This document shows positions 12,301 to 24,300 of a DNA stretch of 64,000 bases, piece after piece. Origin of the DNA: Edaphochlamys debaryana (lineage: Eukaryota > Chlorophyta > Chlorophyceae > Chlamydomonadales). The translations under genes and the position numbers were made by a program. A model generated the notes under the pieces. It did no database searches. It was not told the DNA's origin and saw only the letters and a program-made list of their open reading frames with translations. The stretch spans positions 1,302,001 to 1,366,000 of the forward strand of contig JAEHOE010000005.1 in NCBI GenBank assembly GCA_016858145.1. The letters are read 5' to 3'. Each line of letters begins with the position of its first letter. Within the stretch, counting starts at the first letter, position 1.

Positions 12301-15300
12301 TCGTTGTGCTCCATGTGCTCCTACCTGGCACAGGGGTTTCGCCACGCACGCCTCTCGAGCCCTCTTCCGGCCCATCAGCGGCCTTTGCCCCACCAATCAG
12401 CCTGATACATGCACTCTCCTGGGTACTCCTTCGGGTACTCAGCCACCCCCACACTACTACCCCCCCCCCCCTCAGCTTCTGCCTCCTCGACCTACGCAAT
12501 CTGCCCCTCACACTCCCTTGGTTGACTCGTGCCCCGACCTCCGTCCGCACCTGCCGGCGTCCGCAGGCTGGCACCTGGACTACGTGGAGGTCACGGACGA
12601 CTCCACGGGCGTCTCGTACTTCTTCCCCTGCGGCAAGTGGTTTGACAAGAAGGAGGGCGACCAGGCCATCGAGCGGGTTCTGCTGGTGGCGCTCAAGGAC
12701 CCCAAGGCCGGCAAGGCGCAGTACAAGGTGCGCGCGTGCGTGCATGGCGAGTGGGGGCCGACGGGGCGTTGAGGCCACGGCTAGGACGTGGCAGAGGAGG
12801 CAACGAGCAGGGGAGCCCAGTGCAGCGGCATGGGCGGGGGACGGGGGACGAGGGACGGGGCGCCCGCCGAAAAGCTGCGGGCACCTTAGAGCTCGCCCTG
12901 TCACTCTCCCGCCCCCAGATCACGGTGCACACGTCCGACATCAAATTCGCGGGCACGGACGCCAACGTGTTCATCGAGGTGCACGGAGACATGTGAGGAT
13001 GCGGGTGCAGAGCGGGTTTGACTGTACACCGGGTTTCTGGACCAGGCGGCAGCAGCCCCCGGGATAATGGTATCCACACGCGCGGCTTGATGTGTTGTTG
13101 AATCCGCTTCGCAGGGACGGCCAGCCCACGACCACGGGGCGCGTAGCGCTGAACAACTCCAAGAACAACTTCGAGCGTGAGCGGGGGCGTGGGGGGAAGG
13201 GCACTACAGGCAGGGTGCTAGTTTCTGCCGCAAAAAGGTGAGGCCCAGGCCTGGGCCCACCATCCCCGCCGTCTCCCTCACCTGGACCCTCCAGGCGCCG
13301 CGGTGGACATGTTCAACTTCCCGGGACTCCCCAACGTGGGCACCATCAAGCGCATCGTCATCGGCCACGACAACTTCGGCCCGGGCGCCGCCTGGCACCT
13401 GAACAAGGCAAGCAAGCGCAGGCCCCCTGCCCCGTCCGCCTTGCGCCAGCTGCACTCGCAACCCCTCACCCGCACCAACACAAGCCCAGGCGCTACTGCC
13501 GCTGTGCCTCCGCGTCTCTTCCCATGTCCACAACCAACCATGCCCCCCACGGTACCTCAGCCCCCACCGCTGTGCCTTCGGATGCATGCGCCACGCAGTT
13601 GACGCCCCGCTTCCTGCTCTTCCCCTGTCCCCTGTGCCACCGCATTTATTTCAACGCCACGCCTGTACCGCACGGCACCCAACCTGTCTCCTGCTCTTTT
13701 CTGCCTGCGCCCCTGATGCGCCTCCCTCCCCAGGTGGACGTGCTGCTGGTCAACAGCGGCCAGGAGTGCCACTTCTACTACAACGGCTGGCTCTCCCGCG
13801 ACGACCCGCCCTACAAGACCGAGGTGGAGCTCTTCCCGCTGGACGGAGACGTGCCCGTGCTGTGCAGGTGCGGGCTCGGGCCATGGCCCTCGCTGCACAC
13901 CTTCCTGAGCTCAGAACCCGCGTGCCTTCCTGTCGTCCCAGCCGCAACCACACATTCCCACATCGCCGCCCGCATTCCTGACCTGCACCCCGTGTCGGAC
14001 CTACCCACCTCCTCCCGCCCCAGGTACACCATCATCACCTACACCTCGGACATCCGCGGCGCCGGCACGGACGCCAACGTGAGCTGCATGCTCATGGGCG
14101 ACAAGGCCAACACGCCGCAGTTCATGCTGGAGAACAGGTGGGGGTCTGTGTCGACGGCTTGGGGCGCATCAGGCGGCTGGGCGCGGGTGTGCTATGGAAA
14201 ATGGTTTAGCGGTGCGGCTTGGTGGCAGTGCACGCTTGGAAGTGGAAAGCGGAGTGGAGCTGTCGCTACGCCTACGATCCTTTCCTAACTCTTGCCTTCC
14301 TCTCCTTTCCATCCCAGCAAGAACAACTTTGAGAAGGGCCAGCGCGACGAGTTCATCCACGAGTCCGTGGACGTGGGCACCATCAAGAAGCTGCAGATCG
14401 GGCACGACAACAAGGGCCTGGCCGCGGCCTGGCACCTGGACCACGTGGAGGTCATCCACCAGGTGTGCGGCGCGCGGGAGCGGCCAGCGAGTGGCAGCGG
14501 CAGGGCCGCGGCATGTGGCTATAGCCCCCTGCCAGATTGCTTTCTGACACCCTCATCCTCCGTCCGTCCGTCCGCCCCCGCAGGCCCGGCAGGAGACCTA
14601 CTACTTCCTGGCGGACCAGTGGCTGGACGCCAAGTCGGGCACCCTGGTCATCACGCTGGAGCCCGCAAACGGTGCGTGCGCCGCCACGGCAAAGCGGCAC
14701 CGGGCGATTCTGCATGCCGCCCGCTCTCTAGCCCCCCTCATCTTGGCCCCTCTGCTACTCCTCGGCTAACCCCACTCCGGCCCTTGCCCCCACCCCACCC
14801 AGCCGCCGGCGCCAAGCAGGTGTACAAGGTGTCGGTGCGCACCAGCGACAAGCGGGGCGCCGGCACGGACGCAGACATCTCCGTCATCCTCATGGGCGCT
14901 ACCGCCAGCAGCCCCGAGCTCAAGCTCGAGAGCAGCGCCAACAACTTCGAGCGCAACCAGGTGCGCGCACGCATCGCCGCCTCGCTACCGTATTACCCCT
15001 TCCTCAACTTGTCAGTCTCCTAAAGCTACCAGTCCCAGCCCGCTCCGCTTACATCACTTGACAACGCCCTGCCCCTCAAGCCTCCTCACCCACCTCTATC
15101 TGTCTTTCCTCACAAGATCTCCTCCTCCTCCCCCTCTTCGCCCTGACCATCTCCACCTGCCCTTTCCATTTACCCCCCAGACGGACGACTTCACGCTCAA
15201 CCTGGGCCACCTGGCGCTGGGCGAGATCAACAAGATCGAGATCGGCCTGGCCTCGCAGCAGAGCGCGGCGGGCAAGCTGGGCGGGCTGTTCGGGCAGCAG

Positions 15301-18300
15301 TGGGGCCTGGAAAGCGTCGAGGTGACGCACATGAACACCAACAGCCGCTGGTTCTTCTTCTACGATGACTGGATCAACTCGGAGAAGCGCCGCGTGCAGC
15401 TGGTGCCGGGCAAGGCGGGCGACAACAACACGTACAAGGTGTGTGCCTCTGGCCAGGCTGGCGGTTGCGATGTGATGGCGCCGGCCTTCTCCTTCCTTGA
15501 CAGTTTCTTGGCTGGGCGAGCCTCGGGCTGATGGGGGTCACGCCCATTTCGTGCTTCTGAGGCTGTCGCCAACGCCACCCCGCTCCCCTTTCTCCGTTTC
15601 TCCACGGTTCCCCGCAGGTCAAGGTCAAGACGTCCGACATCCGCGGCGCCGGCACCGACTCCAACGTGTCCCTGGCCATGTTCGGCAAGCTGGAGGAGAA
15701 GCCCACGCAGAGCGGCGTCAACAAGCTGGACAACAGCGGTGGGTGCAGCGCAGCCCAGGCCGCGGTCTGCTGCTCTGACGGATTCGCTGGGGCGGCGGCG
15801 TTGCGTGGACCCTGACCATGGTGGCGTCGACTGGGGCACCTCCGTTTTCCAACCGCCTCGGTTTCTCTTGCGCCCGTCCGCAGCCAACAACTTCGAGCGC
15901 GGCGCCATCGACACGTTCGTGATCAAGTGCAAGGACCTGGGGGACCTGACGCACATCGTGGTGGGTACGGTGGGGAACGGGCAAGCACGCACCAGGGGGG
16001 GGGGCGGATGCAGACCGCTACCCAGCGGAATGTTGTGTCGTAGATGCCTCGTTTGATGGCCTAGTGATGGTTTGCACGCCCCGGCCCTGGTGCTCTGGCA
16101 GGTGACGAGCGACGGGGGCGGCTTCGGCGCGGCGTGGCACCTGGCGGAGGTGGAGGTGCTGGACACAGTCCGCAACCGTACCACCGTCTTCCCATGCGGC
16201 AAGTTGCCCGCACCTTGCTAATCAATCCTCGGCTTAATCCCGGGCTTGCCGCCAACTCATGCATGCCTAGTACGTGCACTACTAAGGCCACTCATGACAG
16301 AAGTCGTCCTCTGGCCCTTCCCCCGACTCTGCCCTGTCGTCTGCGCAGGCAAGTGGCTGGACCCCAAGGACATGGCCTCGCTGCAGCAGACGCTGCTGCC
16401 CATGGGGGTGGACGGGGCGCTGGGGAACCTCCTGCAGTACGAGGTGCGTGGTGTCAGGGGCACGGGAAAGGGGTCGGAGGAGCATGGACCTGTCAAAAGC
16501 CCTTGACTCGAGTGCTCCCGCCGGTGTCGCCCCTCTGCAGGTCACCATCTTTACCTCGGACATCAGGTGCGTGCTGCCGGTCGGCCTGAGCTGGTCGGCG
16601 TTCTCTTCTTACAATTTCACCGTCTCAAATCTAACCCCATTGGTGCAGGGGCGCCGGCACGGACGACAACATCACCGTCGAGCTGCACGGAAAGCTGGTG
16701 GGTCCCACCCAAAGACCTCTGCTCGTGTCAGGACCCTTCCCTCCCGCTCGTCTCTTTCCTTGTTCTCAAAACCCCTCCTCCCCGCGATCCCGCTCGCCAG
16801 GCCTCCACCAGCCCCATGGTCCTCGACACCTCCGCCAACAACTTCGAGCGCGGCTCCAAGGCACGTGCGCGCATGCTGCCCGCCACCCCAGCCCATGCTC
16901 GTGCCCTTTGCGTATCCTCCGCCAAAAGGAGTCATCACGTGCCCAGCTTCATTCATACCCACACCCATCCTCATTCCCATCCCACTCGTGCGTATCTCCA
17001 GGACATCTTCAAGCTCTCCTTCATCGATATCGGGGAGCTGGAGCACGTGATGATCAAGAAGGACAACCGCACCATGGGCCTGGGCGGAGACTGGTGGGCA
17101 GGGCGCGCGGGGCGGACGGAACGGGGGTCCAGGCAGCAGGTGCTAGAACCCTTGTTGACAACCCCGAGGGCTGTGTCGTGTGTATTCCCTTCCTGTTCAG
17201 GCACCTTCAATCCGTGGAGGTCTTCCACCCAGGTGAGCAACGTGGGGTCTTCGGTGGGGCTATCATGTCAGCGCCCAAGCCTGCCATCCAGGCTGCCTCC
17301 CCTTTTGTCAATCTTCCCACGTCGCCTTGGCCTCCCGCTGTCTCCCACCACTTCCCCCACCCCCCAGGCCTGCAGAAGCGCTACTTCATGATGTGCAACG
17401 ACTGGCTCAAGGGCGCCTGCGAGCGCAAGCTGGAGCCGGGCAAGGTGCCCGAGAACGGCATCTGCACCTACCGCGTGGTGGTCACCACGTCCGACATCCG
17501 GTGCGTACGGCACCTGTGCGGTACGGCAGCGTTGGGGCAGGGCCCTTCGCGGTCCGGCCCGCCGGCAACGCTCGAGATTGTCTAAGACCGTTGATCTAGA
17601 CCCCTGCGGGAGCCTTCACGCCGTGTGCCCCTCCTTGCCCAATCCGCTGCCGACAACGCAGGGGCGCCGGCACGGACGCGGACGTAACGATGCAGCTGTT
17701 TGGCGACAAGGGCGACACGGGGGAGCGCAAGCTGGACAACTCCACCAACAACTTCGAGCGCAACCAGGCAGGCAGCGAGGGTGCTCGGGGCCTTTATCCT
17801 TTGTGCTTTGGGCTTTCACGAAACCTGTCCCAGGTGCTGTCCCAAACGCTGTCCGCTAAGACCCTCTTCGGACCCCGCCCGCACCCACACACGACACGCT
17901 GTACTCTCCAGGTGGACACGTTCTTCCTCCAGGCGCCCGACGTGGGCGTGTTCCAGTCCCTGCGCATCGGCCACAACAACAGCGGCTTCGGCGCCGCCTG
18001 GTGAGCACACGGCAGGCACACCACGGCCTACTCACACACCCCGGTGCTGGCTTGCCCACCCCAGGGTCCTCTCGCAGTAGCGGGGAAGATGCTTGCACAA
18101 TCCCACTCCCAACTACCCACGCAACCCACCGCCGGATCTTTACACCCAACCTGACCACACCTCCCCAGGCACCTGGCCAAGGTGGAGGTGGTCAACACCA
18201 ACACGGGCGAGCAGGCCGTGTTCCCCTTCCACAACTGGATCGACAAGGAGCACGGCCTCTCGCACCTGCTCACGCCCGACCGGGACGGAGACGGCAAGGG

Positions 18301-21300
18301 CGACGCACTGGTGGGAGGTCCCATCGTGGAGTACACCATCACCACATACACCTCGGACATCCGGTGAGGCTGGGAAAGGAAGGGAAAGTCGGGATCCTGA
18401 GGCCAGCTGGCCTCTAGCGTGGTTGCGCGGAGTCGATGGCCGCAGGCATCCGGCTTCGCTCTTGCAGCTTGATGAGGAAGCGTGCCAGTGCGGGGTGCCG
18501 GGCTCTTGACATGCGTCTGTCCTGGCTTGGGTGTTGACGCAGGGGCGCCGGCACGGACGCCAACGTGTTCATCGAGATGCACGGAGACAAGGGAGCCATG
18601 GGCGAGACGCGGCTGGACAACGCAGGTGGGCGCGAGGCAGGGGGCTGCTGGGGCGCCTCCCACAACACACCTGCGCTAGCTGTTCGCACCTTACCCCTCC
18701 AACTCTTAAGCTGCCGGAGAGGGCCCGTGACTCTGGCGACAAGCGAGGGCCTGGTGCTTGGCGCGCACCTTAACGCTCTGCTCCCTCCGTCTCGCAGCCA
18801 ACAATTTTGAGCGCGGGCGCGCTGACACGTTTAAGATCAAGGGCAGCGACGTGGGGGCGCTGCAGAAGGTCATCATCCGCCACGACAACACGGGCATGGG
18901 CTCGGACTGGTGGGTCTACGTGCGTGAAGGGGCTGTGCCTGACCTTCTTCCCCTCCTCTTCCTTGTTAGGTGCATGGCTCATGGGTCATGTATGGGTCAC
19001 TTTGTTGTCCCACGCCCGCGGGTTTCCTGCTCCCGCCCAGGCACCTGGAGCAGGTGGAGGTGACCAACCCGAACATGCAGCGCACCTACTTCTTCCCCTG
19101 CAACGACTGGCTGCGCAAGGTGGGGCCTGGGCGGATGTGGCTGCGGCGCTTCTTTCCACTGCCCGTGCTGCCCGTGCTTTTCGGGCCCCACATAACCAAA
19201 CCCCGTATGCTGCAAACCCTGGGGGGCCAGGTCGGGGACGACGAGAGCGGGCTGCGCAAGGAGCTGGTGGCGGGCAACCCTGAGCAGAAGGGGCCGACCA
19301 ACTACAAGGTACGCTTGAGGTGGCGTTTTGCTGCGCGCTCCCGCAGGCTGGATGAGGGAAGGTCATACGGAGGAATCTGTCGGAGAAGCCCACCCCCCGT
19401 GATGCTCTCACACACCGATCGGCGCGGCTGCCCCAACGCAGGTCACGGTGTACACGTCGGACATCAGGTGCGCTGGCGGTGACGGTTGACGGGCGCGGCT
19501 TGCCCCGGGCAGCTTTAAGCTTTCGCAGCTCCTCAAGCTAGCCCCGCCCCTTCTGATCCCTCCTCTGAGCCCTCCTCTGTGCGGCCCTGCACCCCCCAGG
19601 GGCGCCGGCACCGACTCGGACGTGTTCATCGTCATCTACGGCGACAAGGGCGACACGGGCGAGCGACTGATGGACAACTCCACCAACAACTTCGAGCGCA
19701 ACCAGGCAAGAGCTCTAGCGCTGGTCCAGAGACCAGGCTACCTGCTGGGGTACCCGGGGGGCCTGCAGGCCTGCTGTTCCTCGAGCCACGACCATGGCCT
19801 CCAACATGACACAAAGCCCTTGGCGACGCTGCCTGCCTGACTTCCGTTCCCCGCTCGATTCCCCACAGGTGGACAACTTCATCATCTCCAGTGGCAACAT
19901 TGGCCTGATCCAGAAGATCAAGATCCGCAGCAGCGGCAAGGGCCTGGGCGCCGCATGGTGCGTGCACAACAGCCCAGCCCACTACCGCTATGCCCCCCCC
20001 CCGCGTGCTGCCCGATGCCTCTCGTTTTCTGGCTGGCTATCGACCGCTGCGCCACTCCGCCAGCGCTCTCACGCACCCATCCCATGTTTAAGCACGTAAG
20101 CATGGTGCCCGCATGCTGCCCACCCACCAGGCACCTGAACAAGGTCGAGGTCCAGTCCACGGCCACGGGCGAGAAGCTGGTCTTCCCCTTCGCCAAGTGG
20201 ATCGACGAGAAGAACGGCCTGGAGCACGTGTTGTGGCCCGACCGGGACGGCGACGGCATCCCGGACCCCACCGCCGACGCTGAGCTCCTCAAGTACCGAG
20301 TCGCCGTCTACACGTCGGACATTCGGTGCGTTTGGGTAAAGCTGGAGAGGTAGCTGGGGTTGCAGGTCGAGGCTGGCTGGAGGCGGAGGGGAGGTGGGCA
20401 CGGGTGGGCACACCGTCATCACCGCTGCAGGAATAAAAGCGGGTTGGCTTGGCCTTTCCCCTCTCCGAACGAATACCGGGTGTGCCCCCTGTAGGGGCGC
20501 TGGCACGGACGCCAACGTGTTCATCGAGCTGCACGGAGACAAGGCCTTCGTGGGCAAAACCGTCCTCGACACCAACGCAAACAGTGAGTTTCCTGCATGC
20601 TCCCTCGCCCTAACCCCTGAACTGAATTTGTGCTTGAGGCTGCGAGCGGACCTGTAGAAGCGGACCCGAATGGCGCATGCGTGCATAACCCAAACCCCAC
20701 GACCTGCGGCCTTGCCCGCCTGCTGCCCGCCTGCTGCCCGTCCCAGACTTCGAGCGCAACCGCAAGGACGAGTTTGTGATCCAGGGCACCGACGTGGGCG
20801 AGCTGCAGCACATCATCATTGGCCACGACAACTCGGGTGGGGCCGCAAGGCGGATGGGGTCTCTACTGGGTAACCCGGGGACTGAAGCCTGCGCCCGTGC
20901 CCGTCGCATGCTTGCCCTGGCTGCAGCAGCTCTGAGCGCTGGCGTCTGCCTTGCCCTGTCCTGCAGGCGTGGGCGCGAGCTGGCACCTGCAGCAGGTCGA
21001 GGTGTGGCACCCCGTCCTGCAGAAGATGTACCTGGTGGGTTGGTGCCCGGTTGGTCCCGGCGACCCCAGCTTGACCCGCCAAGACCCCGGCTGGCCTTGA
21101 GCTAACCACCCAACCGCTCATCCCACTGACCCTTCCCCCCCTCTCGCTCATTCCTGCTCCAACCCGTGCCCGCAGTTCCCCTGCAACGAGTGGCTAGAGT
21201 CCAGCAAGGAGAAGGGCATCGAGGGCTGCAAGCGCACCCTGCTGTCGGGAGCCGCGGCGGCGGCCGCCGGCCTCTGCAGCTACCGCGTCATTGTCAAGAC

Positions 21301-24300
21301 CAGCGACATGCGGGGCGCCGGCACCGACGCAGACGTCTTCCTCACCATCTACGGGCCCAAGGGCGACACGGGCGAGCGGCCGCTCGACAACAGCGCCAAC
21401 AACTTTGAGCGCAACCAGGTATGGCTAGCTAGCGCTGGACGTGCGTGTGGGTGCCTGGAGCGTGCTGCTGTCTTGTGGAGTCACAGGGTCATAGTTCCGA
21501 GCCTCGCTTCCTGGCCGCTTTCCCCGTGCCCCTCAGACGGACACATTCATCCTTACCGGCCCTGACGTGGGGGAGGTGGAGCGCATCCGAGTGCGCAGCT
21601 CCGGCACTGGCCTGGGCGCGGCGTGGTGAGTCCAGAGCCTCAGGCCCATCAGTTCCGCCAGTGCACCGCACTGTTGCTCCCAGCCCCGTGACCCGTCCAC
21701 CCCCAGGCCATACCCTGAATCACTGGCCTCTCTCCATGCCCTCCCACTCAGCCGGTCTCCTCTTCCTTCCCCTTCCTTGCCCAGGCACCTGGACAAGATC
21801 GACGTCATGTCCTCGGCCACCGGCAACCAGTACTCCTTCCCCTTCCGCGGCTGGGTCGACGAGAAGAACGGGCTCGACCACTACATCAACCGGGACGGCG
21901 GCACGGGGCCCACCACGGACCTGGTGGACTACAAGGTCTCTGTCTACACGTCCGACATACGGTGGGACCCTCGCTTGCCTGTTGTTGTACTCTTGAGGGC
22001 AAATGGGGTTAAGGGAATGGTTGGTGTGAAAATGTAGTTTCTTGCTCCGGCTTGGTGCCGCCGCAGGGGTGCCGGCACTGACTCCAACGTGTTCATCGAG
22101 ATGCACGGAGGTCTGGGCTCCGTTGGGCAGACGCGGCTCGAGACCAGCGCCAACAGTGAGCACCCTCCCTGCTTACTAGGTTTCCTTTGGGTACCCAGGT
22201 CCGCTGGTCCTAGCGCTGATTTGCAAGCGTCTGGCTGGCCTCATTCGGCGTGCGGGCTCCTGCTTACTGCCCGCCTCCACCTCATCCAACGCGCCCCCCG
22301 CCCGCCTCCCTACCCCTCCCCGCAGACTTCGAGCGGGGCCAGGTGGACCACTTCGTGGTCAAGGGCACCAACATCGGCGACGTGCAGCGCATCGTCGTCT
22401 GGCACGACAACAGCGGCATTGGCTCCGACTGGCACCTGCAGCAGGTGCGCACCTGCCTGGGAGCCGCAGGACTGGGACCCGGACCCAGCCGCTTGGGTTG
22501 ATCCTCTGCGCCTCTGATGCCTTTTGATCTCGGTAGCTGTCGGTAGGTTCCCAACCCACTGCAACCCGTCAACAACCATGCCAGCACCAGACACTGACTT
22601 CTCCTCCCGTCTGGCCCCTGGCCTTGCTCCCCACTCGCCCGCAGGTGGAGGTGTTCAACACGGCGACCCAGAAGAGCTACTTCTTCTTCTGCAACGACTG
22701 GCTGCGCAAGGACAAGGTGCTGGGCGACAAGGGCTGCCGAAAGGAGCTGGTCGCGGGTGAGCTGCCGCCGCCGCCACCGCCGCCGCACCTGTCACCTTGC
22801 CCACCGTCCCCTCGCGCCAACCACCCTGCCTGCCGCTCACCCGCCAAGCTCCGCCCTGCACGTGCCCCGGCGAGCCCTGCCTCCCACCACCCGTGTCTAC
22901 TCCTCTCTCCACCCTTTTGCTAAGCCGCCCTCACCGCCACGTCCCCGCAGGCGCCGCGGGCGCCACCAAGAACAGCTACAAGGTCGAGGTGCAGACCAGC
23001 GACGTGCGCGGCGCCGGCACCGACAGCGACGTGAACATCACGGTGTTCGGCGAGAAGGGCGACACGGGCTCCCACGCGCTCGAGTCCTCCGCCAACGACT
23101 TTGAGCGCGGGCAGCTCGACACCTACTTCATCCAGGCGCGTGGCGGCGAGGACGGAGCGAGTCTCATAGAACGGGGTGCAGCACAAGCCGGGTTGCAACC
23201 ATAGCTTATGGGTTGGGACGGCGGGGTAGCGGTAGCGGCTGAACAACACTGTGGCTTCCGTCTTCTTACCGGGCGTGGTTGGTGTCCCCCGCCGCTCTCC
23301 TCGCGCAGGCGCCGGATATTGGAAAGATCCTGTCCTGCCAAGTGGTCTGCAGCGGCTCGGGCCTGGGCGCCGCGTGGTGAGTGACCCGCCCTTTCGCGTG
23401 CCGCATGCACCCGCCACTGGCCATCCAGCTCCTTGGGCCCGCACCCACCCACCCCGCCCTTACCCGCTTCGCCCCCTCCCGCCCCCACCTCCTCGTCAGG
23501 CACCTGGCCCACATCACGGTCACCAACGTGGTCACCTCCGAGTCCGCCAAGTTCCTGTACAACGACTGGTTCGACGGCAAGAAGGGCTGGACGCAGACGC
23601 TCTACGTGGGCGGCATCGACGCAGCCATTGTAAGCGGTCGCCCGGGGGTCCCTCCTGCCAGCGAAGGCTTACGGGAATGACTAGAGACCGCTAGGAGCAT
23701 CGCCAGGCGCTAAGACTGTACAGGACCCCTCCGGCGGTGTTTCGCAGCCGCGCGGGACGGTGTTGCGTGATAGTAGGGCCTTCCGGGAGCCAAGTTCAGG
23801 CTCAAGCCCTCCTCCTGCGCCTCCCGTCACCATGTTGTCGTAGGCCGCTGGCAAGCAGATCCAGTACGAGGTGCACGTGTTCACATCCGACGTCAAGGGC
23901 GCGGGCACGGACGGGGACGTCTACCTGCAGCTCAAGGGCGAGAAGGGAGCCATGGGCGAGACCAAGCTGGAGAACTCAGGTGCGAGCCAGCGAGGGGCAG
24001 GGATTTCGCTATCCCTTGCTGAGACAAGCGCGCTGGCGGGGGCCTGCGTCGGGCCTATCTGGGCCGGGGGACACGTCGTCGCCTGGACCAGCCCGCTGGC
24101 GGGGGCCTGCGTCGGGCCCATCTGGGCCGGGGGACACGTCGCCACGCGGACCAGCCCGCTGGCGGGGGCCTGCGTCGGGCCTATCTGGGCCGGGGGACAC
24201 GTCGCCACGCGGACCAGCCCGCTGGCGGGGGCCTGCGTCGGGCCTGTCTGGGCCGGGGGACACGTCGTCGCGTGGACCAGCCCGCTGGCGGGGGCCTGCG

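Noticed and set aside
11600..12904. Antisense open frame of 434 codons opposite PLAT 4-5
   Set aside because: It is the shadow of GC-rich exons and introns on the plus strand; no domain, no homologous motif, and it crosses well-supported splice sites.
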